Of a stretch of 64,000 nucleotides of DNA, positions 13,001 through 25,010 are shown piece by piece. The stretch's first letter is position 1. The number at the start of each line of letters is the position of its first letter. Both the position numbers and the translations under genes were made by a program. The notes under the pieces are model-generated. The model saw only the letters and a program-made list of their open reading frames with translations. It ran no database searches and was not told the origin of the DNA. Origin of the DNA: Sphagnum compactum (taxonomy: Eukaryota > Bryophyta > Sphagnopsida > Sphagnales); NCBI GenBank assembly GCA_965153455.1, contig OZ234499.1, forward strand, positions 12,334,271 to 12,398,270. The letters run 5' to 3'.

Positions 13001-15395
13001 TCACAAGAGTGTAACACTAGTGTTGTGCTACTTCCTTCCATTTGTCCAAGGCCACACAGACTAGTAGCAAATCAATACCAGAAAATATACAAAAGAAAAT
13101 AATCTGAACCTGCTTCTTCTGACATTATCATCAGTGGCACAGAGATTTTGTGTCATATGCACAATGAGTTTCATGAGCGTACCCAACAACACTTCCAACA
13201 TAAAGGCCACCAAACACAGTTCCAACTGCTCTTGAGCGCTCAGTCACAGGCATGACCCTGCACCCAGGCTTCCCCCTCCCCTTAACTCAGACCCTCTTAC
13301 CCCTCCAACAAGAAGGTAAGGTCTTGAAGTTTGAATTGGCTGCAATGATATAGACAAGATAAAGAAGACAAGGCACAGAAGACAAGGTTGTGGAATTGCT
13401 TTTCACAAACTCCACATACTGGAAACAGCCTTCACAAATCGTCTTGAGAGTTTCCTGCATGACTGGATCCAGATTACAAAACAAACTCCAACCCTGGTGA
13501 GTCCCCTAGTACTCCACAGACTGGATCAAATTGAGAGTTGGGCCCCAGAAAACTTTACCTAGCAATGAGATCTGTGGCAGCTGCTGGTGAAACACCCTCT
13601 CCTAGTCCAACCTGCAATTCCATATTCACCCCATTTTGTTTTGCATCTAAAACTCAACTAAAATTTTCACAAAGGACAATGCTATGTATATTTTGTCGAT
13701 GCATTCATAATCTGATTAACATTGGTGTGCACAGAAATGTACCAGAAGACGGCAGAAAAGAAGGCCCGGTATGAAAGAGGCAACACATGGCACAGCTGCA
13801 GTTGCCAAAGACCATATAAACACCCCTGCTCGCAAAACTGTCCTGCAAGTGCTTCACAGTCAATCACTTTTCACAGAATTGAACCTGAACTATGTCATCT
13901 TTTTCTGCAGACATAGGTCAGTAAAGAATGATTGCATATTTCTTGTACAGTGGACAAGAGAACTTTTGTCTACCAGCACAAGCTCTCATGTGTGGTTTGT
14001 AGCAGCAATCCCTTGGGCCATGATCACTAGCCATTGAGTTCATCATGGGCCTCATTATGAAATACAGATCAACTTCAGAACTTCTTCATGATTTGTGAAA
14101 TACTTTCTGCTACATCACCAGGCAAAAAAAGCAAAGAAAAAAAAACTGCAGAAAAATCAACATTGGAAGCATTGTAAAGTTTTACATGGGATATCGATTC
14201 TTACTGGCCTGAAAAGCGTGCAGCTAGCCATCCTCCAGGAAGCTGGCTTACAGCATAACCCCAAAAGAATGATGATTGAACCAAGCCTGCAACTGAAGAA
14301 TTCCAGCCCATTTGACGTGACATTGGTATGATCGCCACACTCATATTCACCTGCTCTTTGTCAATTACAAAGTCATGGTGGGTTGAAACACATTTCATGG
14401 AGCTGGATGAAACTCAAAAGACTGTAACTCTCATGAGCATTGAAATAAGTCCCCAAAGCTCAAAAGACTGTAACACTCATGAGCATCCAGAAATCCCCAA
14501 AGCTCACAAGTGTAAACTAACTCTCAGAAGTATTGAGAAATCCCGAAAGCTCAAGAGGGACACGAAAAGCTTCCTCAATGTGTACTACCCATTTCCCACA
14601 GATGGAAACCCTAATCAGCCAGGGAACCCTAAATCTTCAACCTAAGTCTTTGCTTGCAATATATGAGAAGGAAGCTCCAACAACAGAATTTCCAGAGCCG
14701 AAATCTCTAATTCAAAATGAAAATCCCCTGCATAAAACTGTTCTCCAAATTCTCTGGTTCTGAGATTGCAAAAAAAGATCTGGTGAGGCAAACAAAAAAA
14801 CACACCAGGAAAAAAAACAAACACAGCAAATGACACCATGGTGTCCATCAGTTTTGCAACAAAAGTTTACCTTATCCATGTTGCAGATGACCATGGCCAG
14901 AGAAGTGGTGAGAACCAGCTTGTATCTGGGTGGAAGACTACTCCAATAGCCTGTTGTTGATGAGACTTTCTCTTGAGCAAAGCTTGCAATTGAGCTACCA
15001 TTTTCAGAAGTGGGATTGGGAAGTTCATCATCTTCTCCTGCATCCTGTAAGACTACTCCTTGCACAACAGGCACATTGGGTGTTGCTGAATCTTCAAATG
15101 CTGCAAGTTGGCTCCACAATCTTCTCCGACAGCTACTACTTCTTCCATAAACATTGCAAGAATTGAAGCAATAAGGCAAACTACTGAATCCATGGCGTAA
15201 TGCTACAATTACACATGGATTTACTCCTCCTATTTGGTCAAGATTTCTTCTACCACCACAGACACCCGCATCCTGCAATAAAACTCCTCGTCTCACAGCA
15301 GTTGTTCTTGTCGATGTTGGTGGTCTAAAGTAAATTTCTCTTGACAACCCATTAGCAGAAATCCTTGGATGTGGTTTGGTGAGAAAAACAGCCAT
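10025..15395 (-). CDS. PHT4;1-like: Plastid PHT4-type anion/phosphate transporter (ANTR1/PHT4;1-like), complete
   Basis: This is a major-facilitator transporter of the plant PHT4 family; Arabidopsis PHT4;1 (ANTR1) is a thylakoid phosphate transporter. Exons on the minus strand: 15395-14871, 14350-14205, 13842-13743, 13611-13559, 13257-13183, 12968-12888, 12403-12250, 11974-11859, 11537-11501, 11216-11121, 10998-10857, 10722-10670, 10560-10474, 10120-10025. They total 1,761 nt (586 residues), with every junction phase-consistent. Diagnostic blocks are RYKLVLTTSLAMVICNMDK, NSSVAGLVQSSFFWGYAVSQ, VGLGEGVSPAAATDLIAR, GTVFGGLYVGSVVG, HFCGNWGHYTLLSWLPTYF and YCTYQDISPKYAGIL. Residues 1-150 form a long Ser/Arg-rich leader compatible with a plastid transit peptide. 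Exon 7 encodes a hydrophilic, variable central loop. Start chosen: first ATG of the open exon. The protein is longer than Arabidopsis PHT4;1, mainly in the leader and loop. Confidence 0.93.
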
Positions 15396-15730
15396 TGTAA
15401 TGCATGATACTCATCTGTTTGAATTTAGCTTCAAACCCTAAATCCAGCAGTATGGTTTTTCTCTTCTAAATTCAACACCCCAAAAACAAGAATCAAAGAG
15501 GGGGGAAAAAAAAGCTCCTCTGTCTGTCTGTGTTGCCTCTTCTCATTTGAAGGAACAAAACTGGGAAAAACAACTCCTCCATCCACACACACACACACAT
15601 ACACACACACACAAACAACAACAACAAAAGACAACAAATTTCTTCCCTTCTTTTCTTCTTTTTTGGCACTTGTGAGAGACAAACCTACTATATAATTGCA
15701 ACATGTAATTCAAGAAAGCAACACGATTTT
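15396..15730 (-). promoter_or_regulatory. 5' leader/promoter region of the PHT4-type gene with a (CA)n tract
   Basis: The 300 bases upstream of the ATG contain an interrupted CA microsatellite (about 15584-15613), followed by AAC-rich and pyrimidine-rich DNA. On the transcribed strand this is a GT- and purine-rich leader. No convincing TATA box could be assigned. Confidence 0.4.
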
Positions 15731-17150
15731 GATGATATTATGATTTTAATGATCTTCTTCTTCTTTCCCCATGAAATAGTTTTTGAGGAGGAATGCTTTT
15801 TGGGTGGAAAAAGTTTTGAGTTTTCACTTGATCTATGTGGAAAATTGCTAAACAAGAACGCAACAACTTCAGTTGTGAAGAAAAGAAGTTTAGAATTCCA
15901 AAATCCATCGAGAAATCTCACTTTGTGATTATCTCATTTTTATTCATTTTCACAGACTGCAGATGTGTCCTTTTTCCTTTCTATTTCATGTTTACAGTTT
16001 TTTCATGTTAATCAATAGAATTTTGTTTAAGCATTTTAAAAACTTATATTCTGTGACTTTGTTTTAAATCATCATTAAAAAATTATATATTGTACTTTTG
16101 TTGAGAAAAATAATAAAAGAGCAATAATTATAAATGAGTTTTCATATCAATCTTTTGGGAATGCTGAACATACCAAATAATAAGATGTTAGTGTATAGTT
16201 TTTTCATTTTCTTAAGTCATTATGTCTTTACATTTTTAAAATTGCAAATATATGTCCATCATCTCTAGCAACTCGTTGCACAATGTTTTTGGGATAAAGA
16301 ATTAAGTCAAGTTTATGCTGGTTTAGGGTTGAAGGAAGTGGACATCAACTTTTGGTGTGTTATCTTGTTCAAGTTAGAAGATCCCTCTATTTGTGTCAAA
16401 TTGTAACTGAAGGAGCTACCTCATGAACCAATGATGGACCAAGCATGAAGAAAATGGAGTTGAGATTTGAAAATAATGGAGATTTTTCAGCCTTTTATGG
16501 TGATGGGTTTAAATATGCAAGTGTGTTTTGGCAATGATTTTTGTGTGTTGTTTATGTTGTGTGATGCTATGGATTTGAAGCTCAAGAAGGTGGAGCTTAT
16601 CTTGTTCTATGGCTATGGTTGCTGTTTTTGGGTTTTGTGTCAAGGTGTGTGGTGGGTACCATAACATTTCTTGGAGTGAATGTAGATGATTAAAATGAAT
16701 GGAAATGAAGCAAAGATTTAAGCAATACACATGATTATTTTTCTCACCAAGTTTAAGAGAAAACTTTTTGGTGTTACTTGTGCTTGCTTTAGAATGTCAA
16801 AGAATGTACATCTACAATTGCAAAGGCACTCTGTCCACTACGCTATCTATGTGGTAATTACATAGTGAAAGAAAACAATGGCAGGGGCCTGGCGAAGCGC
16901 AAAGAAGTAGAACTTTAGTCAAAATTTAGCCCAAAAGTTAGGTCCAAAATCCAATCCTAAAATCAAATGAGTTCAAAAACAATCCAACACAAAATGCCAT
17001 GTAAGATTCAAGCCAATGATCTAGTCCATAATAGACATTTGATTCAACATTCCAACATACATGAAGATAAATTAATCCACCAGAATGGGTCATGGTTCTA
17101 GAAGGTGGGTCCTAAGACATACATAATCTACCATCTGAAAGGGTAACATG
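15731..17150. other. AT-rich intergenic DNA, no gene seen
   Basis: Short open frames occur (for example 16467-16664) but lack conserved composition or splice context. I see nothing else in this stretch. Confidence 0.5.
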
Positions 17151-17690
17151 AACAATGTATAAGTACTTGCAACAAATTGTGTGCCAATTTCTCTCGTGAA
17201 AATAACTACATAATTTGTTTAAAACTCAAAGGCATCAAATCACATGCATGAAGATTATTAAAGATTGTGTGGGAAGGACAAGATAGCAAAAGTACTTGGA
17301 ACATTTTATTTGCCCATTTGTATGTGATATTACAATTGAAAAAAACTCAAAGATGGTGACTCATGCATTTCCAAGGTTCTGTACAAAAGGTAATTTAAAA
17401 ATAATTTATAAGAATTTGCAACATTTTAGTACAACCCATTCTTATGTGAAAATTAATGTACTTGTAACACTTATTTAAGTAATAAAATTACTTTTGCATG
17501 TTCGAGCTCTAGTTTTGTACAAAGGGCCAAAAGGACAGTGTATACATATAGGTGCACCAATTTATTTGTTAATTCTTTTGTGACATTGATTTAGTTGTAT
17601 AAAACTTAGAAAGGGTGACTCACAAAGGGCTAGGAGGACAATGTATATGTACTTGCGACATTTTATTTGGGTGAAAACACATTACAATGA
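17150..17690. repeat. Degenerate tandem repeat, unit about 115-130 bp
   Basis: A motif series recurs about four to five times: a TGTAnnTnTACTTGCAACATTT-like block, then GTGAAAAT, then AAACTCAAAGATGGTGACTCA, then a GTACAAAAGG-like block. Clear instances begin near 17160, 17291, 17404, 17540 and 17641. A related single unit lies near 18470-18560. Similarity is low, so this is an old array. Confidence 0.55.
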
Positions 17691-19865
17691 CCCCCTTTGG
17701 GGCACTTTTGGGTTTAATAATCTAGTACACATAATATAATTGTTCCATAAGCATGATACATTTAATTTTGGATATCAATTTTGGTTTTAAGGCCCTACAA
17801 CAATTATTTTTACAACATTAATGTTATGTAGTATTTCTTTTAAATAATAATAAATTTTATTATCTATATTGAAGGATATGAGTATATTTATAATATACAT
17901 TGGTATAATAGGGCCAAAGTCTCATTTTGACTACACTAATTTTAGGGCTTCATTAGTCATTAAAATAATCAATTTTACTGAAATTTTTTAAATGGCCCAT
18001 ATTAAATATGCGTGTCATCCTCTATATGGATGTGATTTCTTGTCAAATTTTCAATTTACCACACATTTTTTGCATCTTTGCTAAAAAAAACTCATTTTTT
18101 GAATTGAAAATTTTCAAATTAGTCACATGGTATCCAAACATGGTTCATATTATGTGAAATGGCATTGTTCAATATACCTTCAATTTTTATAAAGACCAAA
18201 AATCATTTAAATTATTTTTGGAGTATATTTATGTTTTTTAATACACCAAGTACATTACATCGTTTACACAAATATACCCCAATCTCTCACTTTATAAAAT
18301 GAAATGAAACAGTTTCTTTTCTAATCTCTTGCCTACGTTATATTCTTAAAAAACATTATGAAAATCTTCCGAAAGTTTGAAATGGAATACACTCAAACAT
18401 GCACATCTGTAAAAAGTAGTACAATGTGACACCCCAAAAAGGGTCACTATAGTGTGTTTTCGCCCATTTGCAATTTTTCTTTTGAAACATTAATATGAAA
18501 TTTAAAGATGGCAACTCAAACATATTCAAGGTCTGCACAAAAGGCAAGAAAACCAATTTGTATATGTAGACATGCATTGTTTACTTTGCCAATATTTGTG
18601 TGAAAATAAATGTAATTTTTTTAATTGAAAGATAGCGACATAAGTATGCATATTGAATTTTTGCCATTTAGTTCACAACACCAAAATGTGGCATTTACAA
18701 CTACATTTACGACTACAAAACAAATCATAAATGCCATTTGCGATTGGCCACGACTACAAAATATTATTTATATAAAAAAATATTTTTGTACATAATAAAA
18801 TTATGTATATTTATAAAATTATATATTTATATATTATATTTAAATATATTTTTGAATATTTATTTTTACAAAATAATTATTCTTTTATTCATTTATTTAT
18901 TTATCGGAACAAATATTGATTTTTGGACCCCATTAAATTGGTACAAGGCTTTTGCCACCAACCTACCACATCACATGTGACACAATGTGGTCACATAAAT
19001 TTTTTGTCATGTTCCAATATTTGAATGTATAAAAATATGAAGTTTAAAATTTATTTTCTTTTCCAATACATAATCAAATGAACATATGAATATGAATTAT
19101 TAAACTTTGGAGCATAATCTACATATGTGGACCAACTAAAAATTCAAATGACAAATGTTGTACATAGAAAATTAATTTTTAATTTTAAAATTTTTAACAT
19201 ATATGTTATGTTTCAATACATGATAAACTTTAATAAATATATGTATAATTTGAATATTAAAAATTGAATAATTCAAATTTATTTTTTAGTTCTGAAATAT
19301 GAATATAATATTATATTATTAATATATTATATGTATATATATTATGTATCATATATATATGATATACACATATTCTAATATATGTATACATATATATACA
19401 TATATTCAATATTTATACTTTATATATGAATATTTAACTTTTGTTATATAATTCAATTTAATAATCATATATTAATTATAATTTTATATTTATTTTCAGT
19501 ATATTGTAAGTTAATTAATAAGAATTGATATTTAGAAAAAAAATATTTATCAATTAATTTTATTAATTTTATTATAATCCAACCACTTAACATAACATTA
19601 TAATTGCACTGGTTTTTCATTATTTCAGTTTTTATGATTTTAAATTTATTGAAATCTACATATTTAATACAATATATACACATACATATGTAATTTTATA
19701 TGTATATAAATATTTACTGAGATATGTTTAAAATATATACATAATACAAAAAATATTTTGTAATAAAATTTAAAATAAAAATTGTAAATTATATTTTATC
19801 ATATTTTTCTAAAAGGTCATTTTATAATATAAATTTAATATGTTTTAGGTTTATGAATCCTAAAC
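17691..19865. other. Extremely AT-rich intergenic DNA
   Basis: From about 18760 to 19850 the sequence is almost entirely A and T, with many TATATA and ATATAT runs. At 18690-18760 it carries motifs of the type ACTACATTTACGACTACAAA, similar to motifs seen elsewhere in the window beside possible CACTA-type ends. I see no coding potential. Confidence 0.6.
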
Positions 19866-20830
19866 CCATAGATAAATTTGGTGAAACTTTGTCAAATTTG
19901 GTTTAAATAGCATGAAATTGTTTGAATTATGTTTTTTTTTTTATTAAAATAGGATATTTAAATTAACTTGGCTAGACTAAAGCTAAAGTTCATTAATTTT
20001 GTTTAATTTTGGTTAAAGTAATATAAATGAAACTAAAGTAGGTTATTCTGGCTAAAACTTGGTTAAGCTTGGTTAAATGAAAATAATTTTTTTTTAACTA
20101 AATGATTTTGGTTAAATTTGGTTAAACCTAGCAAAAGTTTTGTTAAATTTGATTAAGTTTTGTTGAAATTGAATAAATTTGGTTAAACCTACAAAAAATT
20201 AAGTTAAATTTGGTTATGTATTTGAGTAAATTTTAATAAATTAAGTTAAACTTGGATAAATTAAAACATTTAGGTTAAACTTCAATTCTGAAGTTAAATT
20301 TGGTCAAAATTGGTGAAATCAAGTTACATGAAAACACTTAATTTAAACATGGTCAATTAAACTTGGCTAAATTTGAAAGTTTTTGGCAAATAAGGTTTTT
20401 TCATGTATTTTGCTAGAACTGAGGCCAATTAGGCTAAATTGAGTTAATTAATCTAAATTTGGCTAAACTTGGAAAAATTTAAATGTTGCTAAAGTTGGTT
20501 ACATTTGGCTAAACTAAATTAAATCAGCTTAGATATGTCAAAATATGTTACATTAAATTAAAATATAAGATTATTTATAATAAATTAAGTTATTTAAGAT
20601 AAATTATATAGGCTACTTAAGGTGAACTAGCCTTAAGTGGGTTAAATTAGGATTGGATTAAGTTAAAATAAATAAATTTAAATTTAACTAAGTTTAGATT
20701 AATTCATACTAAATTAGGTTAAAATATATTAAACTATTAATTATTTAAATTAGATTAAATTAAGGTAAATTAAGCTAAGTTAGACGTTTAATACAAATTT
20801 GACCATGTTATATGTATTTTAGTTTTTTTA
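19866..20830. repeat. GGTTAAA-type degenerate minisatellite
   Basis: About 1 kb is dominated by variants of GGTTAAA(C/T)TTGG and TTGGNTAAA, for example GGTTAAATTTGGTTAAACC near 20110. The spacing is irregular (roughly 10-30 bp). The plus strand is purine/T-biased throughout. No ORF spans it. Confidence 0.75.
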
Positions 20831-22005
20831 AAACTTGTTAAAACAAGGTCAAATAATTACTTTAATATGGTTACATTAATCATGTAGTCATATTTGTAAT
20901 CATAATTAACTCTAGTTGTAATCATAGTCATATTTGTAGCCGCAAACTCATAATTATGATTATAGTCATCAAAATGACTATGACTCAAGTCCACTTGCAA
21001 CTACATTTTAAGTCAATATTTGACCTACAACAAGATAAATTGGCAAATTTTGCAAAATAGATTGAAAGTAGGTTTTTTAAAAGGTTGATACAACTTTTGA
21101 AACTTTCAAAAACTTCAACATATCACATTTGATGCCCTCATGTAATAAAAGGACAATCTCCTAAAGCACCACCTACTTTTTAATCTAGTTGTCATAAATT
21201 TGTGTTTTTTTACCTAGGATGACTATTTTTTTGGTATATTTTAACATGTTTTCATCCAAAAGGCTAACTTAGGAACGGCAATAAAAGGATAAAAATCTTG
21301 ATGTATAATTTAAAATTTTAACTGTAACTCAAAAATCATTTACAGTTATTAGACCTTAAGATTCCATCTTTGCAATTCAATCACATTTATATAATCAAGC
21401 ATCCACAGTTGTATGGCCCAATGTTGTCTACAATTAATGACTTGTTCTAATATGTGATGCAAGTCATATGAAAATAGGGGCATTAAACATAATTCAGATA
21501 TGCCTATATAGACATTTTTCCATGATCAAATCTAATGCAGATCATACAACTTCCAAATTATCTCGACAATTTTCCAATGGAACATTCATGGAAGTCAATA
21601 GGGCCATCTACATACTTCATCAACATCAATTGTAGAGAAAAATGAGAGGAACATTTTACTTATCTAACTTTTGTAATGTGGTGCAACCATAAAAATTACC
21701 CACATAGTTGCTGAATGTATGCGAACTACTCAAGTGAATTCATTGCTTCTATGCAATTTTTTATAGTGTATAAAATATAGAACCTAGCTATTACTAGGTC
21801 CAACACAATCAAACTTAACAAACAATTTCCATAAAATGAGTGTAATTATGGTACTACTTAATAGCAATAACAGACATCCAAAATGTTGTTAACATGGCAA
21901 GGAAACAATGAATATAAAACATTTTTTCCACACTGAATGTTAATACCAACAATACAAAATAGCCAAAATTATTGAAAGTGTGTTAAGCTATCATTCTTCA
22001 TAAGA
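20831..22005. other. AT-rich intergenic DNA with GTAGTCATA/TTGCAACTAC motifs
   Basis: At 20880-21010 there is a cluster of TAGTCATATTTGTA, TAGTTGTAATCATAG and CTTGCAACTACATTTT motifs, related to those at 37.1 kb and 62.8 kb. The remainder shows no feature I can support. Confidence 0.45.
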
Positions 22006-24218
22006 CTACCTCTCTTTCACAACAGTAACCAAAGCATCCTTAACTTCAACAGTCATTGAAAACCTTGGTTCACCCTTTCGTGTGGCAAAAGGGAGCATTG
22101 GGAACTTGGATGCCACCACAAGGTGGGAATATGCAAATGTTGGGCCAACATTTATCAATAACCTATATGAAATACTTGCACCAGCTCGTTGGCCCTGCAT
22201 TCAATAATACCAAATACCTTCGAGGATCATATCCCCCTTGTACCAAATATTGCCCTATTCATCATCAAATGTTTCTTTGCACCTATGAAGTGGCTTGTTG
22301 CAAATAACAACATAGAAAGGATCACCATTTTCCAATTCATCACAAATGATTGCAAAATTATCACCCATTTCAACCTTTGCAAATTCAGAGTCCAAATCAA
22401 CATCATCTCCAACCTCTAAATCTAAATATGAAGCCTTTGTTTCATTCATCATAGAACATGCCTAAACACATAGTCACAATGTTAAAGCAATCATTAGAAT
22501 GTGACCTAAGAAATCACATTAACCAGGATGAAATTGAGTTTTAAATTGGGGCATGCCCTACTATTGACCAACATGCAAGACATGTAAACAAATTTAGTAT
22601 CAAATGTAAGTTCAAGCTATTTACCTATGAAACATTTATAAGAGGTTATAGTCTTAACAATTTCCAAGCTTCACATGAGTTTGGGTCTTGCATAATTTTG
22701 AATTGTCATCCATACATTCAAAACAAAAACATGTGAGGTCCCTCACATTGAGTAGAGTGCAATCTTGATGTGAAACAAAAGCCACCGAATGCATAGAACA
22801 ACAACCTTCTATCTTTTTGTAGTCCCAAAATGCTCTCTTATCAACATCTTCAACTTTCACTAGGTGAAAGTAGCGTATGACATCCCTACTTACATTTGGG
22901 TATGCAACATGTTGTCATTCACAAAAAGCCACAACATCTGCTACATTTTGGAGTCTTTCACCATCCATTCTCATTTGTTCTTTTTTAATTTCTTGTTTCA
23001 ACACAACACCAACTCCATCCTGAACTCCTTTTCCATGACCACTTCCAAAGTATGACCAAACCATATGACAACCATGTGGTAAGTGTATAGGGTTTTTGGT
23101 TTTTGATTGGTGCATATAACCAAATAAAACAAAAGAAATGAAGGCACTACCATAACCAAATTTGTGCTTAATATAAATAACCAACATAATGAAAGTTTAG
23201 GTTTGAAGTGAAACACATACCTTGCAACAGGGTACCAAGTGCGCCTTGACTTGAATTGGGCTGCACAACCATCTGATTAGACCAAATGTTCATTGTAGTA
23301 GCGGCCACAATTGGTCAATTTGGATCGATGCAGTTCAAAACAGTGTTAAACAAACGATGTATCATGTTCCGTGTCATCAGAAAGATAGAAGTGGTACTCA
23401 ACAATTAGCTTTTTTGCATTTGAATTGGGATCCTCTAAGTTGGTAGGATTCCATTGATAAGAAATATGGACCACTATGGTAAACTAAAAACTATGCCAAT
23501 GCATTTCCTATACTTCGTGAAAATCCATGAAGGTGTAGTTTTCTACAAAATCAATGACTGGCATGATAATCTCATGTGGGAAAGTGTCAAGGCATATTTT
23601 GTACTATTTTCCTTGGAACTGCACCACAAACTTGTGTATAATAAATTTTTGCAACCTTGGTTTCTAGTATATGAAAGGAATATTTACGTAGTAATTTCCT
23701 TGTATTATAGCCTCAAAACCTTGTTATCTAGACTTGCCCATGTTTTCCCATGCATAACTTTCTTGTAACACTTCCATTTCATCAATTTGTCATTTGCATT
23801 GTCCTCTTCAATAGGGCAAGTGACTAACATGTCAATTCCATAATCAAAACACTCTCCTTGTAAGCATTTGAGATCATGGAAGGTGGAGTCTCCAGTTGGA
23901 AATCCACATGTACATGTTACTTAGACCTTGAAATGTCATGCAACTAACTTTGCATTCACTTGAGGTACTAGTAAAGTTGCAACAAACATCATAGTTACAA
24001 TTGCAATTTGTCCCATGTACCCCTTTTGACCCATACCGCATGTTGTTGAAGCCTTCTCGAAGTTCAACTATTTCGACATGGTATTTACTCTCAAAAGTAT
24101 TCCTTTCCACAAGTCTACAAACATAATAAGGTTTTAGCTTTTCAAAAGCTCTCGGCCCTACTCTATTGCCACATGTGCTTTCACAAAGTGGCTGTAAAAG
24201 TCTAGTTGCAAAACCCAA
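22006..24218 (-). pseudogene. Dead transposase-like gene with SDG..AQFK and GHGKG..DG blocks
   Basis: Read on the minus strand, successive blocks belong to one decayed gene: LKPYYVCRLVERN and ELREGFNNMRYGSKGVHG (24218-23870); EEDNANDKLMKWKCY and KVMHGKTWASL (about 23820-23730); IDFVENYTF and EMHWHSF (about 23560-23480); LSDDTEHDTSFV; SDGCAAQFKSRR (about 23276-23241); YFGSGHGKGVQDGVG (about 23060-23016); and a C-terminal domain with VEMGDNFAIICDEL and GNIWYKGDM (22452-22200). I know this combination from transposase-like ORFs scattered in many eukaryotes but cannot name the superfamily with confidence. In-frame stops interrupt the frames and one intron-like segment separates SDGCAAQFKSRR from GHGKG. 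Acidic residues in DFVENY, SDG and KGVQDG are candidates for a DDE-type site (inference). Confidence 0.75.
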
Positions 24219-24365
24219 TTGAAAAACTAATAGAGAGTAACTTAAATAAAGGATTAGCTACAAGCAAGATATGTGACAAACAAGTAACCATACTTGGCAC
24301 CAAGTATGAGTACTGCAACAAATGCAAGTATTAAGCAACCTGGTCAATGTGAACAGTAAAACCTG

Positions 24366-25010
24366 TTTAACAAGTACAAAACAATAGTTCATCAAGTATT
24401 TAAGGTCATAAAACAAGTTACCATTGCCATTTTACAAGTATTTAGGTTGCTTGAAAGTGATGAAAGGTGAGTAATAAGTAACACTTGGTTGGGACCACTT
24501 GTACTTAAATCACATTGAAAAGTATGGAGCAAGAACTTTGTGTTCAATAATAGACTTGCATGACAAGTACAAACCACACCAATCAAGTATTAAAACATGT
24601 AAACCAAGTATCCAAGGCCACAATTCAAGTAAATCAAACTTGCATGAAAATGATTTCAAAGGCAATTAAAAGTAACACAATATTAAAACCAAGTATTCAT
24701 GGCACACAAATAAGTAGTGAGTTGGAGTTGTGAGTAATGGACTTGCATGCCAAATACCAAACACAACAACAAGTATTAATACTTGTTAAACAGGTAACCA
24801 AAGGCACAACACAAGTAATCATGCTTGCATGAAAATGATTAAAGGTGAATAACAAGTAACCAGCTAGTATTGGAACCAAGTATTTAGGCACATTGACAAG
24901 TAATGTGTAGGAGTTGTGGGTAATGAACCTATGTGACAAGTACCAAACACAACCATCAAACTACTAATACTTGTAAACATTGCCACAGCCACATCACAAG
25001 TAAAAATGCA
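24366..25010. repeat. Tandem array, unit about 186 bp
   Basis: Around four imperfect units contain ACAAGTACCAAACACAAC, AAGTATTAATACTTGTTAAAC, CTTGCATGAAAATGATT and GTAATGGACTTGCATG. The last motif occurs at 24553, 24740 and 24925 (variant), giving periods of 187 and 185 bp. The array lies immediately upstream of the dead transposase, in the direction of its 5' end. Confidence 0.75.

Noticed and set aside
15431-15682. Minus-strand ORF of 83 residues upstream of the transporter
   Set aside because: It covers the CA/AAC tract of the leader (a VCVCVYVCV peptide), a microsatellite artefact.
16790-16870. tRNA-like piece on the minus strand (AGCGTAGTGGACAGAGTGCC)
   Set aside because: It resembles a D-arm, but no acceptor stem or T-arm could be paired; probably chance.
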